Below are positions 7,891-15,933 of a stretch of DNA of 25,447 nucleotides, in pieces (positions within the stretch are counted from its first letter, which is position 1; every line of letters begins with the position of its first letter). Below the pieces are notes generated by a model, which had not been told where the DNA came from, searched no databases, and saw only the letters and a list, made by a program, of their open reading frames with translations. The position numbers and the translations under genes were made by a program. Source of the DNA: Arenicellales bacterium (GTDB lineage: Bacteria > Pseudomonadota > Gammaproteobacteria > BMS3Bbin11); NCBI GenBank assembly GCA_029287965.1, contig JARFQC010000008.1:1-25447 (forward strand), given 5' to 3'.

Positions 7891-10075
7891 GACGCGCCTC
7901 GTGAACATTGGGTAATTCGTTGAGTCGTGCCATCAGTTTGCTCAGGCGGCTGAGGTCGGAAATCTCTATTGTCAGTCTCATTTTTGCCTGGTGAGTACGC
8001 GAGTCCGAGCTGGTGTTGACCGCAGTGACATTAATCCGCTCATTCGAAAGCAAGGCCGTAATGTCACTCAACAGTCCCTGCCGGTCATAGGCCAGGACCT
8101 GGATATCCACCGGGTAAACTTCATGGTCGGCCTGTCCCCATTCTACTTCGACAAGCCTGTTTTCATTATTCGTGCGATAACGCAGTACGTTAGCGCAGTC
8201 ACTGCGATGCACGGAAACGCCTTTACCCTGGGTGATATACCCTACTATGTCGTCGCCAGGCACGGGCTTGCAGCACTTGGCCATACTGGTCATCAGGCTA
8301 CCGACCCCCAGCACTTGTACATCCGACCGGTCATCACGCCTGGCGGTCTGGCGCAGCTTGAGTTCAGCAGTGCCTTCCTGCTCGGTCTTGAGGGACACCT
8401 GCAAGGCATTGGCTATTTGCGAACTGCGGGTCTCACCTCGTCCCAGCGAGGCATACATATCGTCAACCTTGCTGAATGAAAGCTGCTGGGCAAGTTTGTC
8501 GGTGTTGATATCCCTGAGTCCGAGTCGCACCAGTTCCTTGTCCAGCAGCAGGCGCCCGTCACTGACGTTCTGCTCGTAATCCTGGTGGCGAAACCACTGC
8601 TGGATCTTCGCCTTCGCGCGCTGGGAATGCGTGTAGGCAAGATGCGGATTAATCCAGTCCCTGCTCGGCTGACCCTGCTTGACGGTCAGTATTTCAACCC
8701 TGTCGCCTGTCTTGAGTGCATAGGTCAGCGGAACGATGGCACCGTTTACTTTTGCACCCCGGCAGCGGTGTCCGACTTCTGTATGGATTGCATAGGCAAA
8801 ATCGACCGGGGTAGACCCCGCAGGCAGATCCATGACCTTGCCGGCAGGCGTGAACACGTAGACGCGATCGTCGAACACCTGTGAATGAAACTCGGCAACG
8901 AACTCGTTCGAGTCAGCCACTTCATCCTTCCACTCAAGCAGCTGCCGCAGCCACGCCACTTTCTGGTCAAAGCTCTCATCGTGGCCGACGCCTTCCTTGT
9001 ATCGCCAGTGCGAGGCCACACCCAGCTCGCAGAATTCATTCATCTCATGGGTGCGGATCTGGACTTCTACGATGCGCCCTTCGGGGCCATGCACGGCGGT
9101 ATGAATCGACTGATAATTGTTTGCCTTGGGGGTGGCGATATAGTCGTCGAATTCGGATTTGATATAGGGCCACATGCTGTGAACTATACCGAGCACGGCA
9201 TAGCATTGCGGTATGTTATCGACCAGTATCCTGACTGCGCGCATATCGAAAATCTGGCTGATATCCACACCCTTGCGCTGCATTTTTTTATAGATGCTGT
9301 AGATGTGCTTTGCCCGGCCGCTGATCTCTGCAGCTATTCCTGCTGACCTGACTTCCTTGTCGAGGATAGTGATGAATGACTCGACATACCGCTCGCGATC
9401 AACCCTGCTCTCATCCAGGTTCTTCGCCAGCCGGTGATATTCCTCGGGTTGCAGGTATCTCAGCGACAGGTCTTCCAGCTGCCACTTGATCTGCCAGATT
9501 CCCAGCCGGTTGGCCAGCGGAGCGAATATGTCCAGGGTCTGGTGGGCGACCTTTTGCTGCATGGTTTTCGGCTGGTTCTTGATGCGATGCAGGTGGTCTA
9601 AACGCTGTGCAAGTTTAACCAGCACGACACGCACATCATCAACCATTGCAAGGAGCATTTTACGCAGGTTCTCTGCCTCGACATGCGAACGCTGCGAGAC
9701 ATCTTCCTCAGCATCCGTTTCAGGCAGGATATCGAGACGTGCAATACCCTCCACAAGTCCGGTAACGTCTTTGCCGAAGCGCTTGGCCAGCACCCTGGCT
9801 GTCTTGTCGTCGAGGTCGACCAGGTCATGCAGCAGTCCGGCTGCCAGCGTGACATCATCGGCCTGCAGCTGGACCAGTATTTCGCCTACCGATAATGCCT
9901 GCTGAAGATGACTGGCACTGCCAGCTGAGTCCAGGCTCCTGAAGTCGAGTACATCCTTCAGGCGTGCTATCTGTTCAGCCGTATATCCCTGCTCTGGTAA
10001 GCTGGCAAGCCATGCCGATGGATCGCTGACCTGTACCGGCCGGAACGGGCGCCCGGTCGCTGTAGTGCTGACCAT
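7880..10075 (-). CDS. relA: RelA, ribosome-associated (p)ppGpp synthetase
   Basis: Makes (p)ppGpp from ATP and GTP/GDP when uncharged tRNA enters the ribosome. The 731 residues show a degenerate HD domain (about 50-170), a synthetase domain (GRAKHIYSIYKKM at 253-265, FDMRAVRI at 276-283, EFDD at 308-311, EVQIRT at 337-342), TGS (403-464), a CC-containing zinc-finger/RIS region (CC at 601-602) and a C-terminal ACT/RRM domain (655-729). The EFDD motif is the RelA-clade form rather than the RxKD of bifunctional enzymes. In the HD domain H83-D84 remain, but the following ED is replaced (HDLVDLDD) and the conserved KLADR aspartate is Gln (KLAQR, 154-158), so hydrolase activity is unlikely. The start ATG at 10075 lies 4 nt after the previous stop; an upstream GTG at 10156 would add a poorly conserved tail overlapping that gene. 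tsaB overlaps the 3' end. Confidence 0.96.
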   Translation of the reverse strand: MVSTTATGRPFRPVQVSDPSAWLASLPEQGYTAEQIARLKDVLDFRSLDSAGSASHLQQALSVGEILVQLQADDVTLAAGLLHDLVDLDDKTARVLAKRFGKDVTGLVEGIARLDILPETDAEEDVSQRSHVEAENLRKMLLAMVDDVRVVLVKLAQRLDHLHRIKNQPKTMQQKVAHQTLDIFAPLANRLGIWQIKWQLEDLSLRYLQPEEYHRLAKNLDESRVDRERYVESFITILDKEVRSAGIAAEISGRAKHIYSIYKKMQRKGVDISQIFDMRAVRILVDNIPQCYAVLGIVHSMWPYIKSEFDDYIATPKANNYQSIHTAVHGPEGRIVEVQIRTHEMNEFCELGVASHWRYKEGVGHDESFDQKVAWLRQLLEWKDEVADSNEFVAEFHSQVFDDRVYVFTPAGKVMDLPAGSTPVDFAYAIHTEVGHRCRGAKVNGAIVPLTYALKTGDRVEILTVKQGQPSRDWINPHLAYTHSQRAKAKIQQWFRHQDYEQNVSDGRLLLDKELVRLGLRDINTDKLAQQLSFSKVDDMYASLGRGETRSSQIANALQVSLKTEQEGTAELKLRQTARRDDRSDVQVLGVGSLMTSMAKCCKPVPGDDIVGYITQGKGVSVHRSDCANVLRYRTNNENRLVEVEWGQADHEVYPVDIQVLAYDRQGLLSDITALLSNERINVTAVNTSSDSRTHQAKMRLTIEISDLSRLSKLMARLNELPNVHEARRVT
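7897..7900 (-). promoter_or_regulatory. Shine-Dalgarno GAGG deciding the tsaB start
   Basis: GAGG on the - strand lies 6 nt before the GTG at 7890 and inside the last codons of relA. It lies downstream of the ATG at 7908, so it can only serve the shorter GTG start. Confidence 0.55.
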
Positions 10076-10079
10076 GGGC

Positions 10080-11036
10080 TCAGGATCCGGTAGCGCCGAG
10101 CCAGAACGCCATATCGCGTTCCAGGAACTCGCCGATCGGCATATAGTGTGAACCATCGCAGGAGAAGGTCAGGCCGATCATGCCGTTGATGATGTTGATC
10201 GAGGCAGAACGCAGGTAAATGGTTTCATCGGCAAAACGCAGCCCCTTGAATTGATCCAGGCATTGCCTGATCTGTTCCAGCGAGACAGTGGCCTTGTCCG
10301 TGTAGGGCCTCCAGGGATAAGCCAGTGACAGGTCAGGATCAAGAATCTCATCCAGCGTCAGGATGCGATAGCTGTACGGATCGTCGATCAGCCATATCGA
10401 GCAACGCCCCGAGGCAAAATGCAGCTTTGCGTGGAAGATTCCGTGCTCGGCAAACAGAGTCATGAAGTGATCGAGGACTTCATCGATGTGGGCGTCAAGT
10501 TCGCTGGGCGCCCGCTCCTGCATGAACAATGTACCCCGAACGGCGGGATCACCACGATACTGTCGCCAGCGTGGCCGTGAACTCTCAAGGCTTGCACCGC
10601 GCAGCAAATCACTGAGGGAGAAATCTGCAGCGATGAACCCGAGCAGCTGATGGTCGCGGTTGACGGCCTGCAGGGCAGTAATGCATTCGCGTCCGTCGTA
10701 TGCACTGCGATAGACTGAAGACAGCATGATGCCTTTATATGGAAGGTGGTTGGTCAGGTATGGCCTGTCGGTCAGGTCCTGACCACGCCATTTCGGATCG
10801 AGGTTATCAATCTGCACCATGGACGAGACTTCCAGCCCCTCTACATTCCATGCATACATCAGGCTGCAGTCCTGCAGGGTGCCTATTTCATGGCTGAGTA
10901 TGTCGTCCAGCTCGTCGGCATCCGGCCAGACTTCGGAGCACATGGCCGCAATTTCGGATAGCGGTGCCTTAATGCGGCTAGCCAGCTCATCCTTGATATT
11001 AAGGACGCGATGGTGGACGGAATCAGTATCAGTCAT
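10080..11036 (-). CDS. Soluble PDC/Cache sensor-domain protein
   Basis: A 318-residue protein with no signal peptide or membrane segment. Residues about 30-145 resemble a PDC (Cache) small-molecule sensor domain: an N-terminal helix, then a beta-rich part with DRPYL at 90-94, SAYDGRECITALQAV at 111-125 and the closing strand LLGFIAADFSLSDL. PDC domains usually sit outside the membrane in chemoreceptors and kinases and bind amino acids or carboxylates; here the domain appears cytosolic and has no attached output domain. I do not recognise the C-terminal half (150-318), which contains FASGRCSIWLIDD and a conserved-looking YMPIGEFLERDMAFWLG end. The start is ATG with a weak ribosome-binding site. 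The gene begins 25 bp after fcl and ends 4 bp before the relA start, so co-expression with relA is very likely. The ligand and role are unknown. Confidence 0.8.
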   Translation of the reverse strand: MTDTDSVHHRVLNIKDELASRIKAPLSEIAAMCSEVWPDADELDDILSHEIGTLQDCSLMYAWNVEGLEVSSMVQIDNLDPKWRGQDLTDRPYLTNHLPYKGIMLSSVYRSAYDGRECITALQAVNRDHQLLGFIAADFSLSDLLRGASLESSRPRWRQYRGDPAVRGTLFMQERAPSELDAHIDEVLDHFMTLFAEHGIFHAKLHFASGRCSIWLIDDPYSYRILTLDEILDPDLSLAYPWRPYTDKATVSLEQIRQCLDQFKGLRFADETIYLRSASINIINGMIGLTFSCDGSHYMPIGEFLERDMAFWLGATGS

Positions 11037-11061
11037 AACCGGGAGTGTGTCCTGCCAGCGA

Positions 11062-11994
11062 TTACGGACAGACTTCTTTGCAGTACCATTGGTAGGCCAT
11101 GGCCAGGCCTTCCTTTAGCGATGTAGATGCTGTCCACCCCTGCGATGAAAGCTTGTCCGTATCAAGGAGCTTTCTCGGCGTACCGTCAGGCATGTTCGTA
11201 TCGAAGACCATGTCGCCTTCAAAGCCGATGACTTCACAGATGGTGCGGGTCAGCTCAGCTATGCTGACTTCCTGCCCGGAGCCGATATTGAACATGCCCG
11301 TTACGCCGTTCTGCTGCAGCAGGTAAACGCAGGCCTCGGCAAGGTCATCGACATAGAGAAATTCACGCAAGGGTTTACCGGTGCCCCACACGGTTACATT
11401 GTCGTCTCCGGCTGCATGTGCTTCGTGGACCTTGCGAATCAGCGCCGGTATGACATGCGAGGTCTGAAGATCAAAGTTATCCCGCGGACCGTACAGGTTC
11501 GTCGGCATCGCAGAAACAAAGTCGCAACCGTACTGGTCATTGTAGGCCTCGCATAACTTGATACCCGCTATCTTGGCGACCGCATAAGGTTCATTGGTAT
11601 GCTCGAGGGGTCCGGTGAGCAGGTATTCCTCTTTCATCGGCTGGGGACAGTCGCGTGGATAGATGCAGGAACTGCCCAGGAACAAAAGCCTGGTAACTCC
11701 GTTCTGCCAGGCGGCATGGATGATATTCGCTTCCATCGCCAGGTTCTGATAGATGAATTCCGCGCGCTGCGAGTTATTGGCATGGATGCCACCTACCTTG
11801 GCCGCGGCGAGCACCACGTAATCGGGTTTCTCCTGTTTAAACCATGCGTTGACATCCGCCTGGCAGGTCAGGTCCAGTTCAGCATGCGTACGGCTGACGA
11901 TGTTGTCATAGCCCTGCTTCTGCAGCCGCCGGACAATTGCCGAACCGACCAGGCCACGGTGGCCTGCTACGTAGATTTTGTCAGTGAGGTTCAT
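11062..11994 (-). CDS. fcl: GDP-L-fucose synthase
   Basis: NADPH-dependent 3,5-epimerase/4-reductase converting GDP-4-keto-6-deoxy-D-mannose into GDP-L-fucose for surface polysaccharide. The 310 residues form a short-chain-dehydrogenase fold: nucleotide motif GHRGLVG (11-17), the catalytic region SSCIYP (108-113) and the YxxxK pair Y137/K141 in YAVAKIAG. The conserved EANIIHAAW and NLYGPRDNFD segments are typical of the family. The length agrees with E. coli Fcl (about 321). The usual partner gmd (GDP-mannose 4,6-dehydratase) is not in the window, nor is any glycosyltransferase. The gene is instead placed 17 bp after thrC and 25 bp before the PDC-sensor gene, an unexpected setting inside an amino-acid operon. 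Confidence 0.95.
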   Translation of the reverse strand: MNLTDKIYVAGHRGLVGSAIVRRLQKQGYDNIVSRTHAELDLTCQADVNAWFKQEKPDYVVLAAAKVGGIHANNSQRAEFIYQNLAMEANIIHAAWQNGVTRLLFLGSSCIYPRDCPQPMKEEYLLTGPLEHTNEPYAVAKIAGIKLCEAYNDQYGCDFVSAMPTNLYGPRDNFDLQTSHVIPALIRKVHEAHAAGDDNVTVWGTGKPLREFLYVDDLAEACVYLLQQNGVTGMFNIGSGQEVSIAELTRTICEVIGFEGDMVFDTNMPDGTPRKLLDTDKLSSQGWTASTSLKEGLAMAYQWYCKEVCP

Positions 11995-12011
11995 CCAGGA
12001 ATATTTTGAGT

Positions 12012-13085
12012 TCAGTCCGCCATGTTGGCTTCGATGACTTTGCGTATGGCCGCCTCGTCTGCATCGACCGAGATTGTTTCACTGCTTTGCGCGATAGCCG
12101 TATCCGGATCTTTCAGACCGTGTCCGGTCAAGGTGCAGGTTACTGTCGATCCTTCCGGGATTTTTCCGCTGCGGATATCACGAATCGCTCCCGCCACGGA
12201 TATGGCAGAAGCCGGTTCGCAGAACACACCTTCATTCTCGGCCAGCAGTTTCTGGGTGGCGAGGATTTCCTCATCGCTGAATTCATCGAACCAGCCGCCG
12301 GACTGGTCCCTGGCATTGATGGCCAGGTCCCATGACTGCGGGTTGCCGATGCGAATCGCGGTAGCGACAGTCTCGGGATGCTCAATCGGGTGACCGCGCA
12401 GGAATGGCGCTGCACCAGCTGCCTGGTACCCGCACATGACGGGTGTGTTGCCGTTGGACGGGCCGTTTTCGGCATACTCGGTATAGCCCATCCAGTAGGC
12501 TGATATATTGCCTGCATTGCCAACCGGCAGACAGTGATAGTCCGGCACCTTACCCAGCGCATCAACGATCTCGAAGGCAGCGGTTTTCTGTCCTTGCAGG
12601 CGGTACGGATTAACTGAATTCACCAGCGTGACGGGACTGCTTTCCGACAGCTGCTTGACCAGTTCCATGCCCGCATCGAAGTTACCCTTGATCTGCAAGA
12701 CAATGGCGCCATGCATCATCGCCTGGGCCAGTTTACCCAGTGCAATCTTGCCTTCAGGGATGACCACGAATGCAGTTATCCCTGCCCGGGCTGCATAAGC
12801 CGCCGCGGCGGCCGATGTGTTGCCCGTGGAGGCGCATATAATCGCCTTGCTGCCCGCTTCCACGGCCTTGGTAACCGCCATGGTCATGCCACGGTCCTTG
12901 AATGAACCGGTTGGATTCAGCCCTTCGTACTTGACGTAAATATCCACGTCCTTGTTGATCAGCCGGGGGATGTTAACCAGCTGGATCAACGGTGTGTTGC
13001 CTTCCGCAAGGCTGATGACAGGTGTTGCATCGGTGACGGGCAGGCGATCGATATAGTGCTCGATCAGACCGGTATATCTGCTCAT
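12012..13085 (-). CDS. thrC: Threonine synthase
   Basis: PLP-dependent conversion of O-phosphohomoserine to L-threonine, the last step of the pathway. The 357 residues make this the short form found in Bacillus and many non-enteric proteobacteria, not the longer E. coli type (428). The PLP lysine is K63 in NPTGSFKDRGM; the phosphate-binding loop is PVGNAGNISAYW. The C-terminal CTLTGHGLKDPD is typical of the family. It follows hom at 17 bp, an arrangement that matches pathway order (Hom makes homoserine). The homoserine kinase needed between the two steps is not in the window. ATG start at 13085 with a modest GGA upstream. Confidence 0.97.
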   Translation of the reverse strand: MSRYTGLIEHYIDRLPVTDATPVISLAEGNTPLIQLVNIPRLINKDVDIYVKYEGLNPTGSFKDRGMTMAVTKAVEAGSKAIICASTGNTSAAAAAYAARAGITAFVVIPEGKIALGKLAQAMMHGAIVLQIKGNFDAGMELVKQLSESSPVTLVNSVNPYRLQGQKTAAFEIVDALGKVPDYHCLPVGNAGNISAYWMGYTEYAENGPSNGNTPVMCGYQAAGAAPFLRGHPIEHPETVATAIRIGNPQSWDLAINARDQSGGWFDEFSDEEILATQKLLAENEGVFCEPASAISVAGAIRDIRSGKIPEGSTVTCTLTGHGLKDPDTAIAQSSETISVDADEAAIRKVIEANMAD

Positions 13086-13102
13086 GGGTATTATTCCGTT
13101 GG

Positions 13103-14419
13103 TTAATCTGCTTCCAGGTATTCGACCCGGATACGTTTAATAGAATCCTGTATTTCGTTCAGACCGGCAATTTCCGCCAGGGCTGAATTGAGTGATTTTT
13201 CAATCACGTTATGCGTAAGGATAACAATCGGCACGACGTCGCCATGTTCATGCGGCGCCTTCTGCACGATAGCTTCGATGCTGATACCGTGTTCACCGAG
13301 TATTTTCGTTACCGTTGCCAGCACGCCCGGCTGGTCTTTCGCCAGCAGGCGAAGGAAATAGGCGGTGTCGACGTCTTCTATTGGAAGCACGGGTATGTCT
13401 TCAAGGGCATCGGCCTGGAATGCCAGGTGCGGCACACGGTTTTCCGGGTCCGTGGTCAGGGCGCGGACAACGTCCACCAGGTCGGCGACGACTGCCGAGG
13501 CTGTTGGTTCTGCCCCTGCTCCCGCGCCATAATAAAGCGTCGGGCCTACGGCATCGGCATTGACCAGGATGGCATTCATGACGCCATCGACATTGGCGAT
13601 CAGGCGACGCTCCGGTATCAACGTCGGATGCACACGCAGCTCTATGCCGCCTGCTGCCCGCCGGGCAATACCCAGGTGCTTGATTCTGAATCCCAGGTCT
13701 GCGGCATCCTCGACGTCCTGCGTAGTCAGTTCCCGCATGCCTTCGGTATAGGCCTGGTCGAATTTCAGCGGTATTCCGAATGCGATGGATGCCAGGATGG
13801 TCAGCTTGTGCGCCGCATCGATGCCTTCCACGTCAAAGGTCGGGTCGGCTTCTGCATACCCCAGTTTCTGCGCTTCGGCCAGGACGTCATCGAAACTGCG
13901 GCCCTTGTCGCGCATCTCGGTTAGGATAAAATTGCTGGTGCCGTTGATGATGCCGGCAAGCCATTTGATGGTGTTGCCCGCCAGACCTTCGCGCAGCGCC
14001 TTGATCACCGGTATGCCACCGGCTACGGCAGCCTCGAATGCGACAGTGACGCCTTGGGCCTGGGCAGCTGAAAAGATTTCGTTGCCATGCTCGGCAATCA
14101 GTGCCTTGTTTGCCGTGACGACATGCTTGCCCTGCCTGATCGCAGATAGAACCAGGTCCTTGGCAAGCGTACTGCCGCCAATCAGCTCTACCACGACATC
14201 TATGTCCGGTGCATTGACGATCTCGAAAGGGTCTGTCGTCAACAGCATGCCTTCTGTGTCGCAGATGCGCGGCTTGTCCAGCGAGCGCACTGACGCCATG
14301 TGCACATTGATGGCACGTCCGGCGCGGCGCGTGATTTCACCTGCGTTGCGGCCGAGAACATTGACTGTGCCACCACCAACGGTGCCCAGGCCGAGTATGC
14401 CTATTTTTACTGGTTCCAT
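13103..14419 (-). CDS. hom: Homoserine dehydrogenase (monofunctional, ACT domain)
   Basis: Reduces aspartate semialdehyde to homoserine, the branch point towards threonine and methionine. The 438 residues contain the NAD(P)-binding motif GILGLGTVGGGTV (8-20), a catalytic domain with AGIINGTSNFILTEM and the conserved EADPTFDVEGIDAAHK segment, and a C-terminal ACT domain (from about LLAKDQPGVLATVTKIL). The ACT domain usually mediates feedback by threonine. There is no fused aspartokinase, unlike E. coli ThrA/MetL. The ATG at 14419 is preceded by AAGAG 5 nt upstream. It lies 28 bp after alaC and 17 bp before thrC. Confidence 0.97.
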   Translation of the reverse strand: MEPVKIGILGLGTVGGGTVNVLGRNAGEITRRAGRAINVHMASVRSLDKPRICDTEGMLLTTDPFEIVNAPDIDVVVELIGGSTLAKDLVLSAIRQGKHVVTANKALIAEHGNEIFSAAQAQGVTVAFEAAVAGGIPVIKALREGLAGNTIKWLAGIINGTSNFILTEMRDKGRSFDDVLAEAQKLGYAEADPTFDVEGIDAAHKLTILASIAFGIPLKFDQAYTEGMRELTTQDVEDAADLGFRIKHLGIARRAAGGIELRVHPTLIPERRLIANVDGVMNAILVNADAVGPTLYYGAGAGAEPTASAVVADLVDVVRALTTDPENRVPHLAFQADALEDIPVLPIEDVDTAYFLRLLAKDQPGVLATVTKILGEHGISIEAIVQKAPHEHGDVVPIVILTHNVIEKSLNSALAEIAGLNEIQDSIKRIRVEYLEAD

Positions 14420-14447
14420 AATGACTCTTTAATTATTCCTTTGTACT

Positions 14448-15629
14448 TCAGGCTGAATCCTTGCGCAGCATCTCGCGAATGCCGCGTATGGCCTGGCGGG
14501 TGCGATGTTCATTCTCGATCAGGCTGAAGCGCACGTGATCATCACCGTATGAACCGAAGCCTATGCCCGGTGAAACGGCAACTTTCGCATCTGTGAGCAG
14601 TTTCTTGGAGAACTCCAGTGATCCCATTTCCTTGTACCGGTCAGGGATCTCGGCCCAGACGAACATCGTTGCCTTGGGCTTTTCTACCGGCCAGCCTGCT
14701 GCGGTAAGGCCTTCGCATAACACATCCCTGCGTGCCTGGTACATGTCGCGTATTTCGTTGACCTCGTCCTGGCACTGTTCCAGTGCGACGATTGCTGCTA
14801 CCTGGATCGGTGTGAACATTCCATAATCGAGATAGGATTTCATCCGCGCCAGCGCTGAAACCAGCTCCTGGTTGCCCACCATGAAGCCGACCCGCCAGCC
14901 GGGCATGTTGTAGCTCTTGGACAGGCTGAAGAATTCCACGGCAACTTCCTTCGCACCGGGCACTTGCAGGATTGACGGTGCCTTGTAACCGTCAAACACG
15001 ATATCGGCATAGGCTATATCGTGTATCACCCAGATATTGTGTTCACGCGCGATGTCGACGACGCGCGTGAGAAACTCCAGGTCGACGCACTGCGTGGTCG
15101 GGTTGCTGGGAAAATTGATGACCAGCGCCTTGGGCTTGGGCCAGGTGTTGCGGATGGCCTCTTCGATCTCTGCAAAGAAGTCGCCACCCTTGACCAGCGG
15201 TATATGCCGTATATCCGCACCAGCAATCACAAAGCCGTAGGGATGGATCGGGTAGCTCGGGTTGGGCACCAGTACCGCATCACCCGCTTCAACCATGGCC
15301 AGCGCAAGATGGGCCAGCCCTTCCTTGGAACCGATTGTGACGATGGCCTCGGTTTCCATGTCCAGTTCCACATCGTAATTTTTCGCGTACCATTGGCATA
15401 TCGCGCGGCGCAGTCGTGGTATTCCGCGCGACAAAGAATAGCGGTGCGTGTCGGGTCGCTTCGCCGCTTCGCAAAGCTTTTCCACGATACGGTCGGGAGT
15501 GGGCTGATCGGGGTTGCCCATGCCGAAGTCGATGATGTCCTCCCCGCGATTGCGGGCATCCGCCTTCAACTCGTTGACGATGTTGAATACATAGGGAGGG
15601 AGACGCTTGATTCTGGCGAATTGTTCCAT
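14448..15629 (-). CDS. alaC: Alanine transaminase AlaC-type aminotransferase
   Basis: Class I/II PLP aminotransferase of the AlaC (YfdZ) type, making alanine from pyruvate and glutamate; relatives may also accept other amino acids. The 393 residues begin with the characteristic LPPYVFNIVNELKADAR and DFGMGNPDQPTP. The PLP lysine is K238 in SLSKSYNMPGWRVGF, and VINFPSNPTTQ is the substrate-binding region. It is the first gene of a long minus-strand run. The ATG at 15629 has AGG 6-7 nt upstream, and a good promoter lies about 57 bp upstream. The immediate neighbours hom and thrC are a common association in gamma- and betaproteobacteria. Confidence 0.93.
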   Translation of the reverse strand: MEQFARIKRLPPYVFNIVNELKADARNRGEDIIDFGMGNPDQPTPDRIVEKLCEAAKRPDTHRYSLSRGIPRLRRAICQWYAKNYDVELDMETEAIVTIGSKEGLAHLALAMVEAGDAVLVPNPSYPIHPYGFVIAGADIRHIPLVKGGDFFAEIEEAIRNTWPKPKALVINFPSNPTTQCVDLEFLTRVVDIAREHNIWVIHDIAYADIVFDGYKAPSILQVPGAKEVAVEFFSLSKSYNMPGWRVGFMVGNQELVSALARMKSYLDYGMFTPIQVAAIVALEQCQDEVNEIRDMYQARRDVLCEGLTAAGWPVEKPKATMFVWAEIPDRYKEMGSLEFSKKLLTDAKVAVSPGIGFGSYGDDHVRFSLIENEHRTRQAIRGIREMLRKDSA

Positions 15630-15685
15630 TACTGCCTGATTATCGATGCGCCATGGCAGGCGCCGGTAAATACCAAAGACATCGA

Positions 15686-15714
15686 ACGATACTGACCCTG
15701 TCGATGAGTGTCAA
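15686..15714 (-). promoter_or_regulatory. Predicted sigma70 promoter for alaC and the downstream run
   Basis: On the - strand a perfect TTGACA (15714-15709) is followed after exactly 17 nt by TATCGT (15691-15686), which matches 4 of 6 of TATAAT. Transcription would begin near 15679, leaving a leader of about 50 nt before the alaC ATG. It is the best-looking promoter ahead of the nine-gene run. Confidence 0.5.
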
Positions 15715-15727
15715 ACCCACACGGCTA

Positions 15728-15890
15728 CTGGATTCCGGTGTCTGTCCGCGCCTTTGCAGCGAGCTGTTTTCAGGTGATCCGAGTGGGATTTTATCTGGGA
15801 TTCCAGGCGGATTGGTGGGAATATTGGCGGGTGTTGTTTAATGCGTGCAGCAGGCCGACCCGCCGGGCATGGAAAACACCCGGAATCCAG
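15728..15890. repeat. Segment bounded by imperfect 14/15-bp inverted repeats
   Basis: The 304-bp gap 15630-15933 holds no convincing gene. Within it CTGGATTCCGGTGT (15728-15741) is matched in inverted orientation by ACACCCGGAATCCAG (15876-15890); the arms are identical apart from one missing G. A third related motif, CTGGGATTCCAGG, lies between them at 15795-15807. The arrangement resembles a small palindromic repeat or a decayed miniature inverted-repeat element. No target-site duplication is evident. The rest of the gap carries the alaC promoter and the unidentified start signals of the DUF498 gene. Confidence 0.4.
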
Positions 15891-15933
15891 GTGACCAAAA
15901 CAACCGCCAACCACGTTCAACCAGAGTCTAGAA

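Noticed and set aside
13211..13924. 237-codon plus-strand open frame antisense to hom
   Set aside because: Entirely within hom, cysteine- and histidine-rich in the manner of antisense frames, with no domain.
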